A stretch of DNA of 64,000 bases from Paraburkholderia lycopersici (GCF_900096975.1 NZ_FMYQ01000008.1:1-64000), one strand, 5' to 3'; positions 45,164 to 55,183 are shown, numbered from the stretch's first letter. Program-made: numbers and translations. Notes: generated by a model from the letters alone, not told the origin.

Positions 45164-46624
45164 ATGCGGGCAAGCGATGATTCCGTCGTGGATGTCCGTC
45201 CTCCCGTCCTTAGGTGCGCGTGCCACAGTCCCGCTTTCGCGCGCCTCGACGGATTGCTGACGCGCCGTTTCGCCAGCCTGGCCGCGCCGGTTCCGGGCGC
45301 GGCGCACGAAAGCCCGTGGTCTGTCGACCGCATGTCGTCGGTCGTTCCCGTCGCGCCGGCGACACCCGTTGCGTTTGCAAACGTCCGCCTGTTCGACGGC
45401 CGGTCGGACAGGCTCGTCGGAGGCCGGCGCGTGGTCGTCGACGGCACGCGCATCCGCGCGATCGAGGACGCGTCCGCGCCCGCCGCCGAAGGCGTTACGG
45501 TACTCGATGGCGGCGGCCGCACGCTGATGCCGGGCCTCATCGACGCGCACTGGCACACGATCATGGCCGCGATGCCGAAGGCGGACCTGCTGACGGTCGA
45601 CGTCGGCTACATCAACCTGGTCGCGGCGGCGGAAGCGCGGTGCACGCTGCTGCGCGGCTTCACGAGCGTGCGTGACATGGCCGGCCCGGCATTCAGCCTG
45701 AAACGCGCGATCGACAACGGGTTGACGCCGGGGCCGCGCATCTGGCCGTCCGGCGCGATGATCTCGCAGACGAGCGGCCACGGCGACTTCCGCGATACGT
45801 ACCAGGTGCCCGCCGCGCAGCCTGCATCGCCGAGCCGCGGCGAAACCATCGGCCTTGGCGCGATCGCGGACGGTGCCGCACAGGTGCTTCAGCGCACACG
45901 CGAGCAGTTGATGCTCGGCGCGAGCCAGATCAAGCTCGCGGCCGGCGCCGGCGTGATCTCCGATTTCGATCCCATCGACGTGACCCAGTTCACCGAGGCC
46001 GAATTCCGCGCGGCCGTGGATGCGGCCACAAACTGGGGCACCTATGTCACCGTTCACGCCTATACGCCGCGCGCGGTCCAGACCGCGATCCGCGGCGGCG
46101 TGCGCTGCATCGAGCACGGCCAGTTGATCGACGAGGCCACCGCGCGCCTGATGGCCGGCGAGGACATCTGGTTCAGCTCGCAGCCGTTCCTGCAGGATGC
46201 CGCGCATCCGGCGCCGCCCCAACTGGATCCGGCCAAGGTGAGCCAGATCGTGACCGGCACAGACGGCGCGTACGGCTTCGCAAAGCAATATGGGCTGAAG
46301 ACCGCATGGGGCACCGACATCCTGTTCGACCCGGACCGCACGGCGACCCAGGGCGCGATGCTCGCCGCGTTGTCGCGCTGGTATGCGACGGCCGCGATCC
46401 TGAAGATGGCCACCTCCGTGAACGCCGAACTGCTCGCGTTGTCGGGGCCGCGCAATCCGTATTCGGACGCGGCGGTCGGCGTGATCGAGGCGGGCGCCTA
46501 TGCGGACCTGCTCATCGTGGACGGCGATCCGTTTGCCGATATCGGCCTGCTCGCCGACCCGGAGCGCAATCTGAAAGTCGTCATGAAGGATGGCCGTTTC
46601 TACCGCAACGATCTGAGTGCCTGA
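45164..46624 (+). CDS. Metal-dependent amidohydrolase (prolidase-like)
   Basis: The ATG at 45164 (GCGAGG upstream) gives 486 residues; the frame is open further upstream but lacks a ribosome site. Metal ligands are visible: DAHWH (LIDAHWHTIM), the Lys of SQIKLAAGAG, VHAYTP, RCIEHGQ and the Asp of WGTDILF. The N-terminal strand unit VAFANVRLFDG and C-terminal YADLLIVDGDPFADI are the standard small domain. Relatives are Xaa-Pro dipeptidases or peptidyl imidazolonepropionase-like enzymes; the substrate is not evident. It is 51 bp before a PLP enzyme and may be in its operon. Confidence 0.8.
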   Translation: MRASDDSVVDVRPPVLRCACHSPAFARLDGLLTRRFASLAAPVPGAAHESPWSVDRMSSVVPVAPATPVAFANVRLFDGRSDRLVGGRRVVVDGTRIRAIEDASAPAAEGVTVLDGGGRTLMPGLIDAHWHTIMAAMPKADLLTVDVGYINLVAAAEARCTLLRGFTSVRDMAGPAFSLKRAIDNGLTPGPRIWPSGAMISQTSGHGDFRDTYQVPAAQPASPSRGETIGLGAIADGAAQVLQRTREQLMLGASQIKLAAGAGVISDFDPIDVTQFTEAEFRAAVDAATNWGTYVTVHAYTPRAVQTAIRGGVRCIEHGQLIDEATARLMAGEDIWFSSQPFLQDAAHPAPPQLDPAKVSQIVTGTDGAYGFAKQYGLKTAWGTDILFDPDRTATQGAMLAALSRWYATAAILKMATSVNAELLALSGPRNPYSDAAVGVIEAGAYADLLIVDGDPFADIGLLADPERNLKVVMKDGRFYRNDLSA

Positions 46625-46675
46625 CGCGGTTGCGGCGGCGTCCGGGCAACCGTCGACACACAGGAGAAAAGTCGC

Positions 46676-47863
46676 ATGAAGCGCGATACGCAATTGATCC
46701 ATGCCGGGGCGGAACGCAACGAGTACGGCTCCGTGACGGAGCCCGTCTACCGTTCCAGCACGTTCGGATTCCGCAGCGTCGAGGAGTCGGCGACGCGCGC
46801 CGCCGGCATCCTGAGCGGCCAGCAGGGCCTGTACGCATACACGCGGCTCGGCAATCCGACCAACGCGGCGCTCGAACGCCGCATGGCCGTGCTGGAGCAT
46901 ACGGAAGACTGCGTCGTCACCGCGAGCGGAATCGGCGCGATTTCGACCGTGATGTGGACGTTTCTCGAACGCGGCGACCACCTGCTCGCGGACACGGCGC
47001 TCGATGGCGACACGCACAAGCTGTTCGACGAAGCGCTCGCGAAGTTCGGCGTGGAGGTCGATTTCGTCGACTTCAACGATCCCGGTCTCGTCGAACGCTC
47101 GCTGAAACCGAACACGGCGATCGTCTACTTCGAGAGTCCCTGCAACCCGACGCTGAAGGTCAACGACATCGCGGCGATCAGCGCGATCGCGCATGCACAC
47201 GACGCGAACGTTCGCGTCGTGATCGACAACACGTTCGCGACGCCGTATCTGCAGAACCCGCTGGCGCTCGGCGCGAACCTCGTCGTGCATTCGATGACCA
47301 AATATCTCGGCGGCCACAGCGACGTGATCGGCGGATGCATCTGCGGCACGAAGGCGGACATCATGCGCATCCGCTTCGACGGCATCGAGCATACGACGGG
47401 CGCGGTGATGGCGCCGGACAACGCGTACCTCGTGCTGCGCGGCATCGCGACGCTGTCGGTGCGGATGGCGCGCCACTGTGAGAACGCCGGCAAGATCGCG
47501 CGTTATCTGGAACGCTCGCCGCGCGTGACAAGCGTCCACTATCCGGGGCTGGAGTCGCATCCCGCGCATGCCGTTGCCGACAAGCAGATGCGCGCGCCCG
47601 GCGGGATGGTTGCCGTCGAACTGGCGGGCACGTTCGACGAGACCAAAACGTTCGTGAACGGCCTGAAGCTGATCCAGCTCGCGGTGAGCCTCGGCGGCGT
47701 CGAAAGCCTCGTCGAGCATCCGGCGTCGATGACGCATTCGATGTTTTCGCCGGCCGAGCTAAAGGCGGCCGGTATCGCGCCGACGCTGATCCGGATCTCG
47801 GTCGGTATCGAGGATGTGGACGATCTGATCGGGGACCTGGAGCAGGCGTTCGCGACATCGTAG
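46676..47863 (+). CDS. Cys/Met-metabolism PLP enzyme (methionine gamma-lyase/cystathionine gamma-synthase type)
   Basis: The 395-residue protein has the family's YTRLGNPT (55-62), ASGIGAIS (83-90), DNTFATPYLQNP (184-195) and the PLP-binding Lys in SMTKYLGGHSD (K209). Members eliminate or exchange the side chain of Cys, homocysteine or Met. One oddity: the LYGxT loop, whose Tyr is a conserved catalytic residue (Tyr114 in Pseudomonas methionine gamma-lyase), reads LDGDT here, with Asp at 110; GAT for TAT is a single-base change. The exact substrate cannot be set. AGGAG precedes the start. Confidence 0.8.
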   Translation: MKRDTQLIHAGAERNEYGSVTEPVYRSSTFGFRSVEESATRAAGILSGQQGLYAYTRLGNPTNAALERRMAVLEHTEDCVVTASGIGAISTVMWTFLERGDHLLADTALDGDTHKLFDEALAKFGVEVDFVDFNDPGLVERSLKPNTAIVYFESPCNPTLKVNDIAAISAIAHAHDANVRVVIDNTFATPYLQNPLALGANLVVHSMTKYLGGHSDVIGGCICGTKADIMRIRFDGIEHTTGAVMAPDNAYLVLRGIATLSVRMARHCENAGKIARYLERSPRVTSVHYPGLESHPAHAVADKQMRAPGGMVAVELAGTFDETKTFVNGLKLIQLAVSLGGVESLVEHPASMTHSMFSPAELKAAGIAPTLIRISVGIEDVDDLIGDLEQAFATS

Positions 47864-47939
47864 CGGTTTGCGAGGCCGCCGCGAGACGCCGGCCGCGCGG
47901 CGGCGAGAGCGCAGACAAGGCCCCTGCTGAGGAAACTGC

Positions 47940-49217
47940 GTGGCTCACCTTCCATCGCCCGGCTGGTCCCGCTGGCGCGCAAACCTCGTTCTTGCCGCCG
48001 CCGCGATCATGCCCGTCGCGTTGTGCGGCGCGCTGACCCGGTACGAAGCGCGGCTCATCCAGCAACGCGAGGCCGCGCTGTCGACGGCGCTCGTCAAGAC
48101 GCAGATAAACGCCTTGCTGCTGGACGTCGATGGCCGGCTGGCGCGACTCGCGCCGATTGCCGGCCGCCGTTGCCCCGAGTTGCTGCCGCGACTGATGCGC
48201 GAAGCGGCGGTCGTGCCTCATCTGCGGTCGCTGAACGTCGTCGACGGCGATGTGGTCCGGTGCTCGTCCGCGGCCGGAATGGACCAGACGCCGCCTGGCG
48301 CGATCGCGAACATTCCGGCCCACGCGCCATCCGGGCCGTGGCTCGCGATCGCTAGCGGAACTCCGGTCGTTCCGGACCGCCCGGCGCTGTTCGTTGGCCG
48401 GCCGACGGGGACAGGGCGGACCGTGTTCGCCGTGATCGACGACCGCTATCTGATGGATCTGATCCAGGACGTCGCGCCGCCGGACATGTTCGACGGCGCG
48501 GAGATCCAGCTCGGTACGGGCGTGATATCGCGCAGGGCCGAGCCCGACGGCACCGCGTCGATGCTCGTGATGACCGCGCAAACCACGATGCAAGGCCATC
48601 CCGTCGCAATCCGGCTCTATGGCAGCAGCGCGCGTCTCTATCGTAACTGGGGCGCCCTCGCGCTCCGCTTCGCGCCGATTGCGCTGGTCTTGTCGGCAGT
48701 GCTCGTCTGGCTGTGCTACCGCGTCCAGCAAAGCCTGAGCTCGATGCACGAGCGGATCCTGCGGGGCATCCGGGCACGCGAGTTTCACGTCGAATACCAG
48801 CCGCTCTACAGCATCGAAACCGGCGGTTGCGCCAGCGTCGAGGCATTGCTGCGCTGGCGCCGCCGCGACCTCGGCCCGGTCCGTCCCGACGTGTTCATCA
48901 GTTCTGCAGAAGATGAGCATGTGATCGTACCGCTCACGCAGCACATGCTTGCGCTGGTTGGGGAGGACATGCAGGCATGGGCCGCGCCGCCCGGCTTTCA
49001 CGTGAGCGTCAACTTCGCATCCGGGCATCTGTCGAGTCCCGTGCTACTGGACGACGTCCGCGCATTCGCGGCATCGATCGCTGCTCGCAGGCCGCAGATC
49101 ATCGCGGAGATCACCGAACGCAATCTGATCGGCAATGCCAGCGCGGCGCGACGGATGATTCCGGCGCAGGAGACCCACACGGGCGGACACGACGCCGCCG
49201 GGCATGACGGCGGTTGA
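47940..49217 (+). pseudogene. CSS-motif EAL phosphodiesterase, 3'-truncated
   Basis: The N-terminus has a membrane helix (ANLVLAAAAIMPVALCGAL), a periplasmic CSS domain with RRCPELLP and VRCSSAAG (redox-active Cys), a second helix (FAPIALVLSAVLVWLC) and the start of an EAL domain (VEYQPLYSIETG, VEALLRW, HVSVNFAS, AEITERNLI). It breaks off around residue 400, before the DDFGTGYSS and downstream metal residues, and ends in HTGGHDAAGHDGG. About 110 residues are missing, so cyclic-di-GMP hydrolysis should be lost. The start may be GTG at 47940. Confidence 0.7.
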
Positions 49218-49447
49218 CGCAGCGACAGCTACGTCGCGTACCGGACCGGTGAGCAGCAGGTCACCATGCTCGACTGGCAGTCGCGGAATGCCGGGTTTCG
49301 GGGCGAGGCCGTTTCCCCGCGCGAGCTTGCCAAGATTGGAAGTCCTAAAGCTCTTTTTGCAGTTGTGAAGAGGTGGGGGAGCGAGTGGCGCTTCAGCGTT
49401 CCGACCGGACGGTCTCTTGCCTTACGACACAAAATCCGTGATGACCG
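49218..49447. other. Spacer after the truncated EAL gene
   Basis: A plus-strand open stretch (about 49266-49577) overlaps the end of the reverse dehydrogenase gene. It has no recognisable domain or good start, and I do not call it a gene. Confidence 0.4.
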
Positions 49448-50466
49448 TCACGCCGACGCCTTCGAACTGTTCATGTTCATCAGTGCATCTATCGATGCGC
49501 CCAGGCTGATTTTCTTGCTAATCAACCGGCCCGGTTGCAGTTTGCCTGAATGGACCATGTCCAGCATTGCGCCATAGCGGTGTGCCTGCATGCCGTGGCT
49601 ACCTAAAATCTCCAGTTCGTGTGCAATGACCTGACTCATCGGCACTTGCGGCGTCGGGTGATCGCCAGGCATCAGGCCGACTTGTATGTGCTTGCCGCGA
49701 CGACGCAGATTGTCGATCGAGTGAAAACAGGTCGTCGGATGGCCAAGCGCATCGAGCGAAACATGCGCGCCACCCTGTGTGATTTCCTTCACGGCCTCAA
49801 CCACATTCGCCACACGCGCAGCATTGACGGTTGCAACGGCACCCACCGATTCCGCCAGTTCCAGTGCCCGCTCCGAAATGTCGACGGCGACTACATTCGC
49901 GCCGATCGCGTTTGCGATCATGATCGCCGACAGGCCGACGCCGCCGCAGCCATGCACCGCAACCCACTGGCCGGCGGAGGTTTTACCTTGATCGACCACG
50001 GCACGGAACGAGGTCGCAAAGCGGCAGCCAAGGCTTGCGGCAGTCGCGAAGTCGAGCGCGTCCGGGAGGCGCACCAGGTTGAGGTCAGCGTAATGGATGC
50101 CGACGTATTCGGCAAACGAGCCCCAGTGGGTGAAGCCGGGCTGGAACTGGCTTTCGCAAACCTGCTGGTTACCTGAATGACACTCCGGGCAGTGACCGCA
50201 TCCAGCCACGAACGGGACCGTTACGCGATCGCCGACCCTCCAGCGCTTTACGTTTGAGCCGACTGCCGCGACGATGCCGGCCAGTTCGTGCCCCGGGACG
50301 TGCGGAAGCACAATATCTGGATCGTGGCCCATCCAGCCGTGCCAGTCGCTCCGGCACACGCCGGTCGCCATGACCTGGATGACCACGCCGTGGGGGCCGG
50401 GGTCGGATCGGCCACATTCATCAGTTTGGGGGTGGCGCCGAAAGATTCGTAGACTGCGGCTTTCAT
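49448..50466 (-). pseudogene. Zinc-dependent alcohol dehydrogenase, frameshifted near the start
   Basis: The natural start is the ATG at 50466 ([25 protein letters not shown]), whose frame breaks near 50392-50396; the rest continues in another frame as [22 protein letters not shown] to the stop at 49448. One missing C in a C5 run (G5 on the plus strand) accounts for it. The remainder is a full medium-chain dehydrogenase: zinc ligands [13 protein letters not shown], structural zinc Cys cluster [15 protein letters not shown], Rossmann [11 protein letters not shown]. It would oxidise an alcohol with NAD(P). It diverges from an Lrp regulator, its probable controller. Confidence 0.8.
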
Positions 50467-50599
50467 TTTTCCATCTCATATCGCATGATTGATGCAATAT
50501 ATCCCGGAAATGACGGGTTTATCTTTCTATTTTCTGGTCTATATCGGAACCTTCCGGAACATGCCTTCGGGGTCCCGCCGATATGGGAAAGGAAATTTC

Positions 50600-51064
50600 A
50601 TGGAAAAGCTGGACAGCATCGATCGCGGCATTCTTGACCAGCTCCAGCGGGACGGGCGGATTTCCAATTCAAAACTGGCCGTGCTTTTTTCCTTGAGCGA
50701 GACGTCGTGCTGGCGGCGGCTGAAACGGCTGGAGGATGCGGGACTGATAGACGGTTACTACACGGCACTTAACCGGCGAAAACTCGGGTTGGGCGTAATG
50801 GCATATGTGCAGATCGTGTGTACGCAACATTCGGAGGAGGTCACGGCAGAATTCGAAAGGATCATTCAGGCCAGCCCGAACATACTGGCCTGCGACAACA
50901 CGACGGGAGAAGCAGACTATCTGCTCCATGTGGTCGCAGCCGATCTCGACGACTATAGTCGCTTCGTGGAAAAGGTCCTGAGAAAACTCCCCGGCGTTTT
51001 TGGCATACGCTCGAGTATCTCCTTGCGCCAGGTAAAATCGACGAGGCGCCTGCCGATCATATAG
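50600..51064 (+). CDS. Lrp/AsnC-family transcriptional regulator
   Basis: The ATG at 50600 follows AAAGGAAA. The 154-residue protein has the Lrp winged helix (LDSIDRGILDQLQRDGRISNSKLAVLFSLSETSCWRRLKRLEDAG) and the RAM ligand-binding domain (MAYVQIVCTQHSEEV, NILACDNTTGEADYLLHVVAADLDDY), with the GxxDY(L/Y) effector motif. It is divergent from the alcohol dehydrogenase gene, 133 bp from its ATG, and most likely regulates it in response to an amino acid. Confidence 0.9.
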   Translation: MEKLDSIDRGILDQLQRDGRISNSKLAVLFSLSETSCWRRLKRLEDAGLIDGYYTALNRRKLGLGVMAYVQIVCTQHSEEVTAEFERIIQASPNILACDNTTGEADYLLHVVAADLDDYSRFVEKVLRKLPGVFGIRSSISLRQVKSTRRLPII

Positions 51065-51362
51065 GCTTGCCCTTTGGGCTCATGCTTGTTCTCGTGATTA
51101 CTGCGTCCGTGCGGAAATGGATAAATGGATACCCCTCCTCCGCATAGCTGCCTCCGGCTTCCCGGTATCAGACCATTATTGCGCTGGGTGGACCGCGCGA
51201 AGGCATTCGAGCGCATGATCGACGCGATACCTGCGGTGCTGGTTCTGAATGCACCGTCGTGTTGACGAGCGGGTGCGGGAACCCGAAAGTAATTTGGGTA
51301 ACGGACCGGCTGAATTACCTCGACTTTGAAATCGTAATCTGGCTAGAACGGAAGTTATTTGA
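51065..51362. other. Gene-free stretch between Lrp and GGDEF-EAL gene
   Basis: About 300 bp between convergent genes. I see no gene or clear terminator. Confidence 0.4.
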
Positions 51363-53309
51363 TTAATTTTCCGGAAGCCAATCGGGTTCCTCTACACCTT
51401 CTTCTTTTTTCAGAAATGCAGCGACGGCCGGCGCATCCATGGGCCGAGAACAGTAGTACCCCTGAACAAGGGTTGCGCCGAGTGCGGCAACCGTTTTTAG
51501 TTCGGCTGCAGTTTCGACACCTTCGATCACGCAGTCGAGCGCCATCTGCCGGCTGAGATTGAGCAGCGTGCGAACGACCGTGAACGCCGTCGTCCCTTTC
51601 TTGAGACCGCTGACAAACGTCCTGTCGATCTTCAGGCGCGTGAGCGGGAGATTGCACAGGTAGGAAAGACTTGAATAACCGGTGCCGAAATCGTCGACGG
51701 ACAAGCCGCAGCCCAGACCGCGCAACACGTCGGCCGTCTTCTGGACCTGGTCGAAGTCGTTGGCCATCGCCGTTTCGGTTATTTCGAAGTCGAGCCGGGC
51801 TGGCTCGATACCGCTGCTGAGAATGCGCTGCGCCAGTTCTTTCACCGTCGGCTCGCTGGCGAAATCGTGAGCGGAGAGGTTAAAGGACAGGCCGATATGC
51901 GCCGGCCACTGTTTCGCGCAGGCTAACGCCTTCGTAAACAGCGCGAGGGTCAATTCGTTGATGACGCCGCTGCGTTCCGCGGCGGGAATGAACTCCCCGG
52001 GCGCGACGGTACCGAGCAATGCGCTTTGCCAGCGCGCGAGGGCCTCGAAACCGACGGTGCGCTGCTGGTCGAGCGAGAAGATCGGCTGGAAGGCGAGGTG
52101 AAGCTCGCTGCCCAGATCGGGGGAGCGCAGAGCCTGCGCGATCCGGGACTCGCGGATGATCTCGTTGCGGTGGGTCTCCGAAAAGATGGTGACCGTGCCC
52201 CGCGAGCAGCGTTTGCCTTCATAAAGCGCGTAATCCGCCGCCTCGAAGAGGTCCGCTTTGTTTCGCGAGGTATGCGGATACGTCGAAAAGCCGATTGTCG
52301 CCCCGAGTCGCACGGAGATATCCCCGGCGAGCACGGGATGACGAAAGACATCGCAGATGCTCAGGCCAAGCTGCGAGAGGCCGGTATCGGTGCAGTCGTC
52401 CGTCACGATGATGCCGAACTCGTCGCCGCCCAGCCTTGCAAGCGTCGTCGCGCCGCGAGCCGCTGTTGCGAGGCGCGACGCGACTTCTGCGAGAACGTGG
52501 TCGCCCACGGAATGGCCGTGGATGTCGTTGACGGACTTGAATCCATCGAGATCGACCAGCCCCACCGCGAGCCGGCTGCCAGACGTTTGGGCGGAATCGA
52601 AATGTTTGTCCAGCGAGGCGAAAAACGCCCGCCGGTTCGGGAGATTCGTGAGACTGTCGATATTCGCGAGACGCTTGTTTTCGCCTTGCGCAGCAACGAG
52701 GTCCGAAAAATTCTTGAAATGGGTGAATGAAACGACCAGCATGGCTAGCGAGACCAGCGACGTATCGATCGCAATTGCCTGGAAGACGCTGTTTCCCGAG
52801 CTCAGAAACGTGACCACGAGCGCGCCGTTCACAATGGCTGTGACGGTGAAGGCCGCCTTGATTACGTGCATCAGGCAAAAGATGACGCCAATGACCGTGA
52901 TGGCCATGTAGAAGGCGACGTGGAGCTTGAATGCCGCGCCGCCGTAGGGCAGGAGGGACAGCGACCACGCCGTGAACGATATGGAGAAGACCCACGCCAG
53001 CCTGCCGGAGTTGCGCATGATCGCGGCCGCATTCCCGGCGGTCACGCCGGTCCTGGCCCGCCTTATCCATGAGACCACGCGCAGCACGCAGATTCCCGTG
53101 AAAACGACGGGGCAGGCGACTCCCTGCCAGCCCGGAATGGCGTCTTCGTGGGGCAGCACCATGCCCCATGTGTTGATGATCAGCAGCCCATACATCATGG
53201 GAAGCTGATAGATCATCACGCGCAACTGAGCTTGTTTGAGGGCAGCGCTGTCCGCGGCGGCGAATGAGCGCCGAATCGTCCCCCAATATTGAGCCAGAAC
53301 GTTGAACAT
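51363..53309 (-). CDS. Membrane GGDEF-EAL protein
   Basis: The 648-residue protein has six to seven membrane helices in the first ~190 residues, a GGDEF domain with LGGDEFGIIV (near residue 300) and LVDLDGFKSVNDIHGH, and an EAL domain with FEALARWQ and DDFGTGYSSLSYL, LKIDRTFVSG downstream. Both catalytic motifs look intact, so it could make or hydrolyse cyclic-di-GMP. The GGDEF I-site RxxD is not clear. It is an isolated gene read toward the Lrp regulator. Confidence 0.88.
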   Translation of the reverse strand: MFNVLAQYWGTIRRSFAAADSAALKQAQLRVMIYQLPMMYGLLIINTWGMVLPHEDAIPGWQGVACPVVFTGICVLRVVSWIRRARTGVTAGNAAAIMRNSGRLAWVFSISFTAWSLSLLPYGGAAFKLHVAFYMAITVIGVIFCLMHVIKAAFTVTAIVNGALVVTFLSSGNSVFQAIAIDTSLVSLAMLVVSFTHFKNFSDLVAAQGENKRLANIDSLTNLPNRRAFFASLDKHFDSAQTSGSRLAVGLVDLDGFKSVNDIHGHSVGDHVLAEVASRLATAARGATTLARLGGDEFGIIVTDDCTDTGLSQLGLSICDVFRHPVLAGDISVRLGATIGFSTYPHTSRNKADLFEAADYALYEGKRCSRGTVTIFSETHRNEIIRESRIAQALRSPDLGSELHLAFQPIFSLDQQRTVGFEALARWQSALLGTVAPGEFIPAAERSGVINELTLALFTKALACAKQWPAHIGLSFNLSAHDFASEPTVKELAQRILSSGIEPARLDFEITETAMANDFDQVQKTADVLRGLGCGLSVDDFGTGYSSLSYLCNLPLTRLKIDRTFVSGLKKGTTAFTVVRTLLNLSRQMALDCVIEGVETAAELKTVAALGATLVQGYYCSRPMDAPAVAAFLKKEEGVEEPDWLPEN

Positions 53310-53542
53310 TGCTTTGCGAATCGATGCTGTCCCTTTGCCGCTGCCGGGAACGAAATGTAATGCATCGGTTTACGGCCGCATTCTGCCGGACATTAGCCGG
53401 ACTGCATTGAATTGACACGGTTTCCTGTTGCTGCCATCGGCCGTCCGACGACGACGGATAGACGAACATTCAGTTTGACCACTGTGCTTTTTCGCATGAC
53501 GCGCGGCCTAAAGTTCATGTGACGGGTGCCGAAATACCGGCC

Positions 53543-53773
53543 ATGGCGCGCAAACTTCCTGAATATCCCGACAAACATCCTCTCTGGGCCGAAGCGCGCG
53601 CGCTTGAGGCCAGCATTCGCGTCATCCGCAGGGCACAAGGCAAAAAGAACCCGGAGGATTTTCCGCCGGGCAGCCCGGAGTGCGCCGCCGCCATGGAAGA
53701 GTTCGTGCGCGACGTGTGCCGCGTGCTCCAGATCGATATCGACGTGTTGGATAAAGACGCAGGCGAGGCCTAA
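53543..53773 (+). CDS. Small unknown protein
   Basis: A 76-residue soluble protein from the ATG at 53543 (MARKLPEYPDKHPLWAEARALEASIRVIRRAQGKKNPEDFPPGSPECAAAMEEFVRDVCRVLQIDIDVL); an in-frame GTG at 53519 is possible. No recognised family; the middle is Lys-rich and the end helical. It precedes the ars operon by about 100 bp in the same direction. Confidence 0.5.
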   Translation: MARKLPEYPDKHPLWAEARALEASIRVIRRAQGKKNPEDFPPGSPECAAAMEEFVRDVCRVLQIDIDVLDKDAGEA

Positions 53774-53880
53774 GATTCGCCGTTCTCCCCGGTCGCGCTG
53801 CGAGACGCCGCATCGTCCACCACCGATCTATATTTCGATAATCGTTGAAATGTGGAATCGAAGCGTGTAAGCTCGCGCTC

Positions 53881-54213
53881 ATGGACTCCAACCTCGTTGT
53901 GCGCGCCCTGGGCGCGCTTGCCCACGAATCGCGACTCGCGATTTTCCGCGCGCTCGTCGTCGCCGGCCCGGAGGGCATGGCCGCCGGCGAAATCGCGCAG
54001 GAGCTGGGCGTCGCTCCGTCGAGCCTGTCGTTCCATCTGAAAGACCTGTCCCACGCCGAATTGGTGAAGTCGCGGCAGGATGGGCGCTTCGTGATTTACA
54101 CGGCGAATTTCGAGGCCATGACGGGTTTGATCGGTTTCCTCACGGAGAATTGCTGCGCCGGTGCGAATTGCGCCGCGAGCGATCTCCCAAGCGCCTGCGG
54201 AGGCAAACAATGA
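53881..54213 (+). CDS. arsR: ArsR-family repressor
   Basis: The 110-residue protein is a short winged-helix ArsR repressor (ALAHESRLAIFRALVVAGPEGMAAGEIAQELGVAPSSLSFHLKDLSHAELV). Arsenite-sensing Cys occur near the end (ENCCAGANCAASDLPSAC), as in C-terminal-Cys ArsR types, so it should leave DNA when As(III) binds. It opens an operon: the next start overlaps its stop by 4 bp. Confidence 0.9.
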   Translation: MDSNLVVRALGALAHESRLAIFRALVVAGPEGMAAGEIAQELGVAPSSLSFHLKDLSHAELVKSRQDGRFVIYTANFEAMTGLIGFLTENCCAGANCAASDLPSACGGKQ

Positions 54214-54665
54214 AGCGCATGCATATTCACGTGTCGGTCGATAACCTCGACGAAAGCATCCGGTTTTATCGCGCGATGTTCGGCAACGCCGAGCCCACGG
54301 TACTCAAGCCCGACTATTGCAAATGGGAGCTGGCCGACCCGGCCGTCAACTTTGCGATTTCGAAGCGCGGGGCGAAGCTGGGCGTCGATCACATCGGCAT
54401 CCAGGTCGAAACCGAAGCTGAGCTGGCCGAAATGAACGCGCGTTTCGCGGCTGCGGGTTTGCCGGTGGACGAGCAGATCGGCACGACCTGCTGCTATGCG
54501 AAGTCGGACAAGGCATGGACCGTCGATCCGCAGGGCGTTGCATGGGAGACGTTCCGTACGCTCGAATCTGCGCCCGTTTATGGCATGTCGCACGCGCCCG
54601 CGGCGACATCGGGCGCGTGCTGCTCGCCGGTCGAATCGCTCGTTACGTCACGGAGCCGCGCATGA
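54210..54665 (+). CDS. arsI: ArsI/CadI-type vicinal-oxygen-chelate dioxygenase
   Basis: The 151-residue protein has the glyoxalase-like ArsI/CadI fold (KRMHIHVSVDNLDESIRFYRAMFG, AVNFAISKRG, HIGIQVETEAELAE, YAKSDKAWTVDPQGVAWETF) and the CC pair (TTCCYAK, GACCSP) that binds organoarsenicals. ArsI cleaves the C-As bond of methylarsenite to As(III). The start overlaps the arsR stop (ATGA), and its own stop overlaps arsC by 4 bp. Confidence 0.88.
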   Translation: MKRMHIHVSVDNLDESIRFYRAMFGNAEPTVLKPDYCKWELADPAVNFAISKRGAKLGVDHIGIQVETEAELAEMNARFAAAGLPVDEQIGTTCCYAKSDKAWTVDPQGVAWETFRTLESAPVYGMSHAPAATSGACCSPVESLVTSRSRA

Positions 54666-55183
54666 GCGACAAGGTTTATTCCGTACTGATTCTCTGCACG
54701 GGCAACAGCGCGCGCAGCATCATGGCCGAAGCGCTGTTCAACATCCTCGGCAAAGGCCGCTTTCATGCGTATAGCGCGGGCAGTCATCCCACCGGCAAGG
54801 TGAATCCGTTCGCGGCCGAGCGCTGCGCGGCTTTCGGCTACGACACATCCGCACTGCGCAGCAAGAGCTGGGACGAGTTCGCGAAGCCCGGCGCGCCAAA
54901 AATGGATTTCGTCATTACCGTATGCGATCAGGCGGCGGGAGAAACCTGCCCGTTCTGGCCGGGCGAACCGCTTACCGCGCATTGGGGCTTCGAAGACCCG
55001 GCCGCTTTCGAAGGGACCGACGACGAGAAACGTCAGGTCTTCGACAGGGTCTTCCGCCAGATCATGAACCGCGTGACGCAGTTCGTGAATCTGCCGCTAC
55101 ACGTGCTCGACCACAACGCGATGCATCGTGAGCTGCGGGCCATCGGCGAACGCGCGCCGGAGGAAGCGGATGGCCCGCACTGA
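54662..55183 (+). CDS. arsC: Arsenate reductase ArsC (low-molecular-weight phosphatase type)
   Basis: From the ATG at 54662 the 173-residue protein has CTGNSARS, the P-loop of thioredoxin- or glutaredoxin-linked ArsC, plus later Cys (TVCDQAAGETCPFWPG) and the HWGFEDPAAFEG segment. It reduces As(V) to As(III), which the ACR3 pump then exports. It overlaps both neighbours and is clearly part of the ars operon. Confidence 0.92.
   Translation: MSDKVYSVLILCTGNSARSIMAEALFNILGKGRFHAYSAGSHPTGKVNPFAAERCAAFGYDTSALRSKSWDEFAKPGAPKMDFVITVCDQAAGETCPFWPGEPLTAHWGFEDPAAFEGTDDEKRQVFDRVFRQIMNRVTQFVNLPLHVLDHNAMHRELRAIGERAPEEADGPH

Noticed and set aside
45083..49028. Very long reverse open frames (884 and 555 codons)
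   Set aside because: They are antisense to well-supported genes in very GC-rich DNA, are Arg/His-rich and show no domains.
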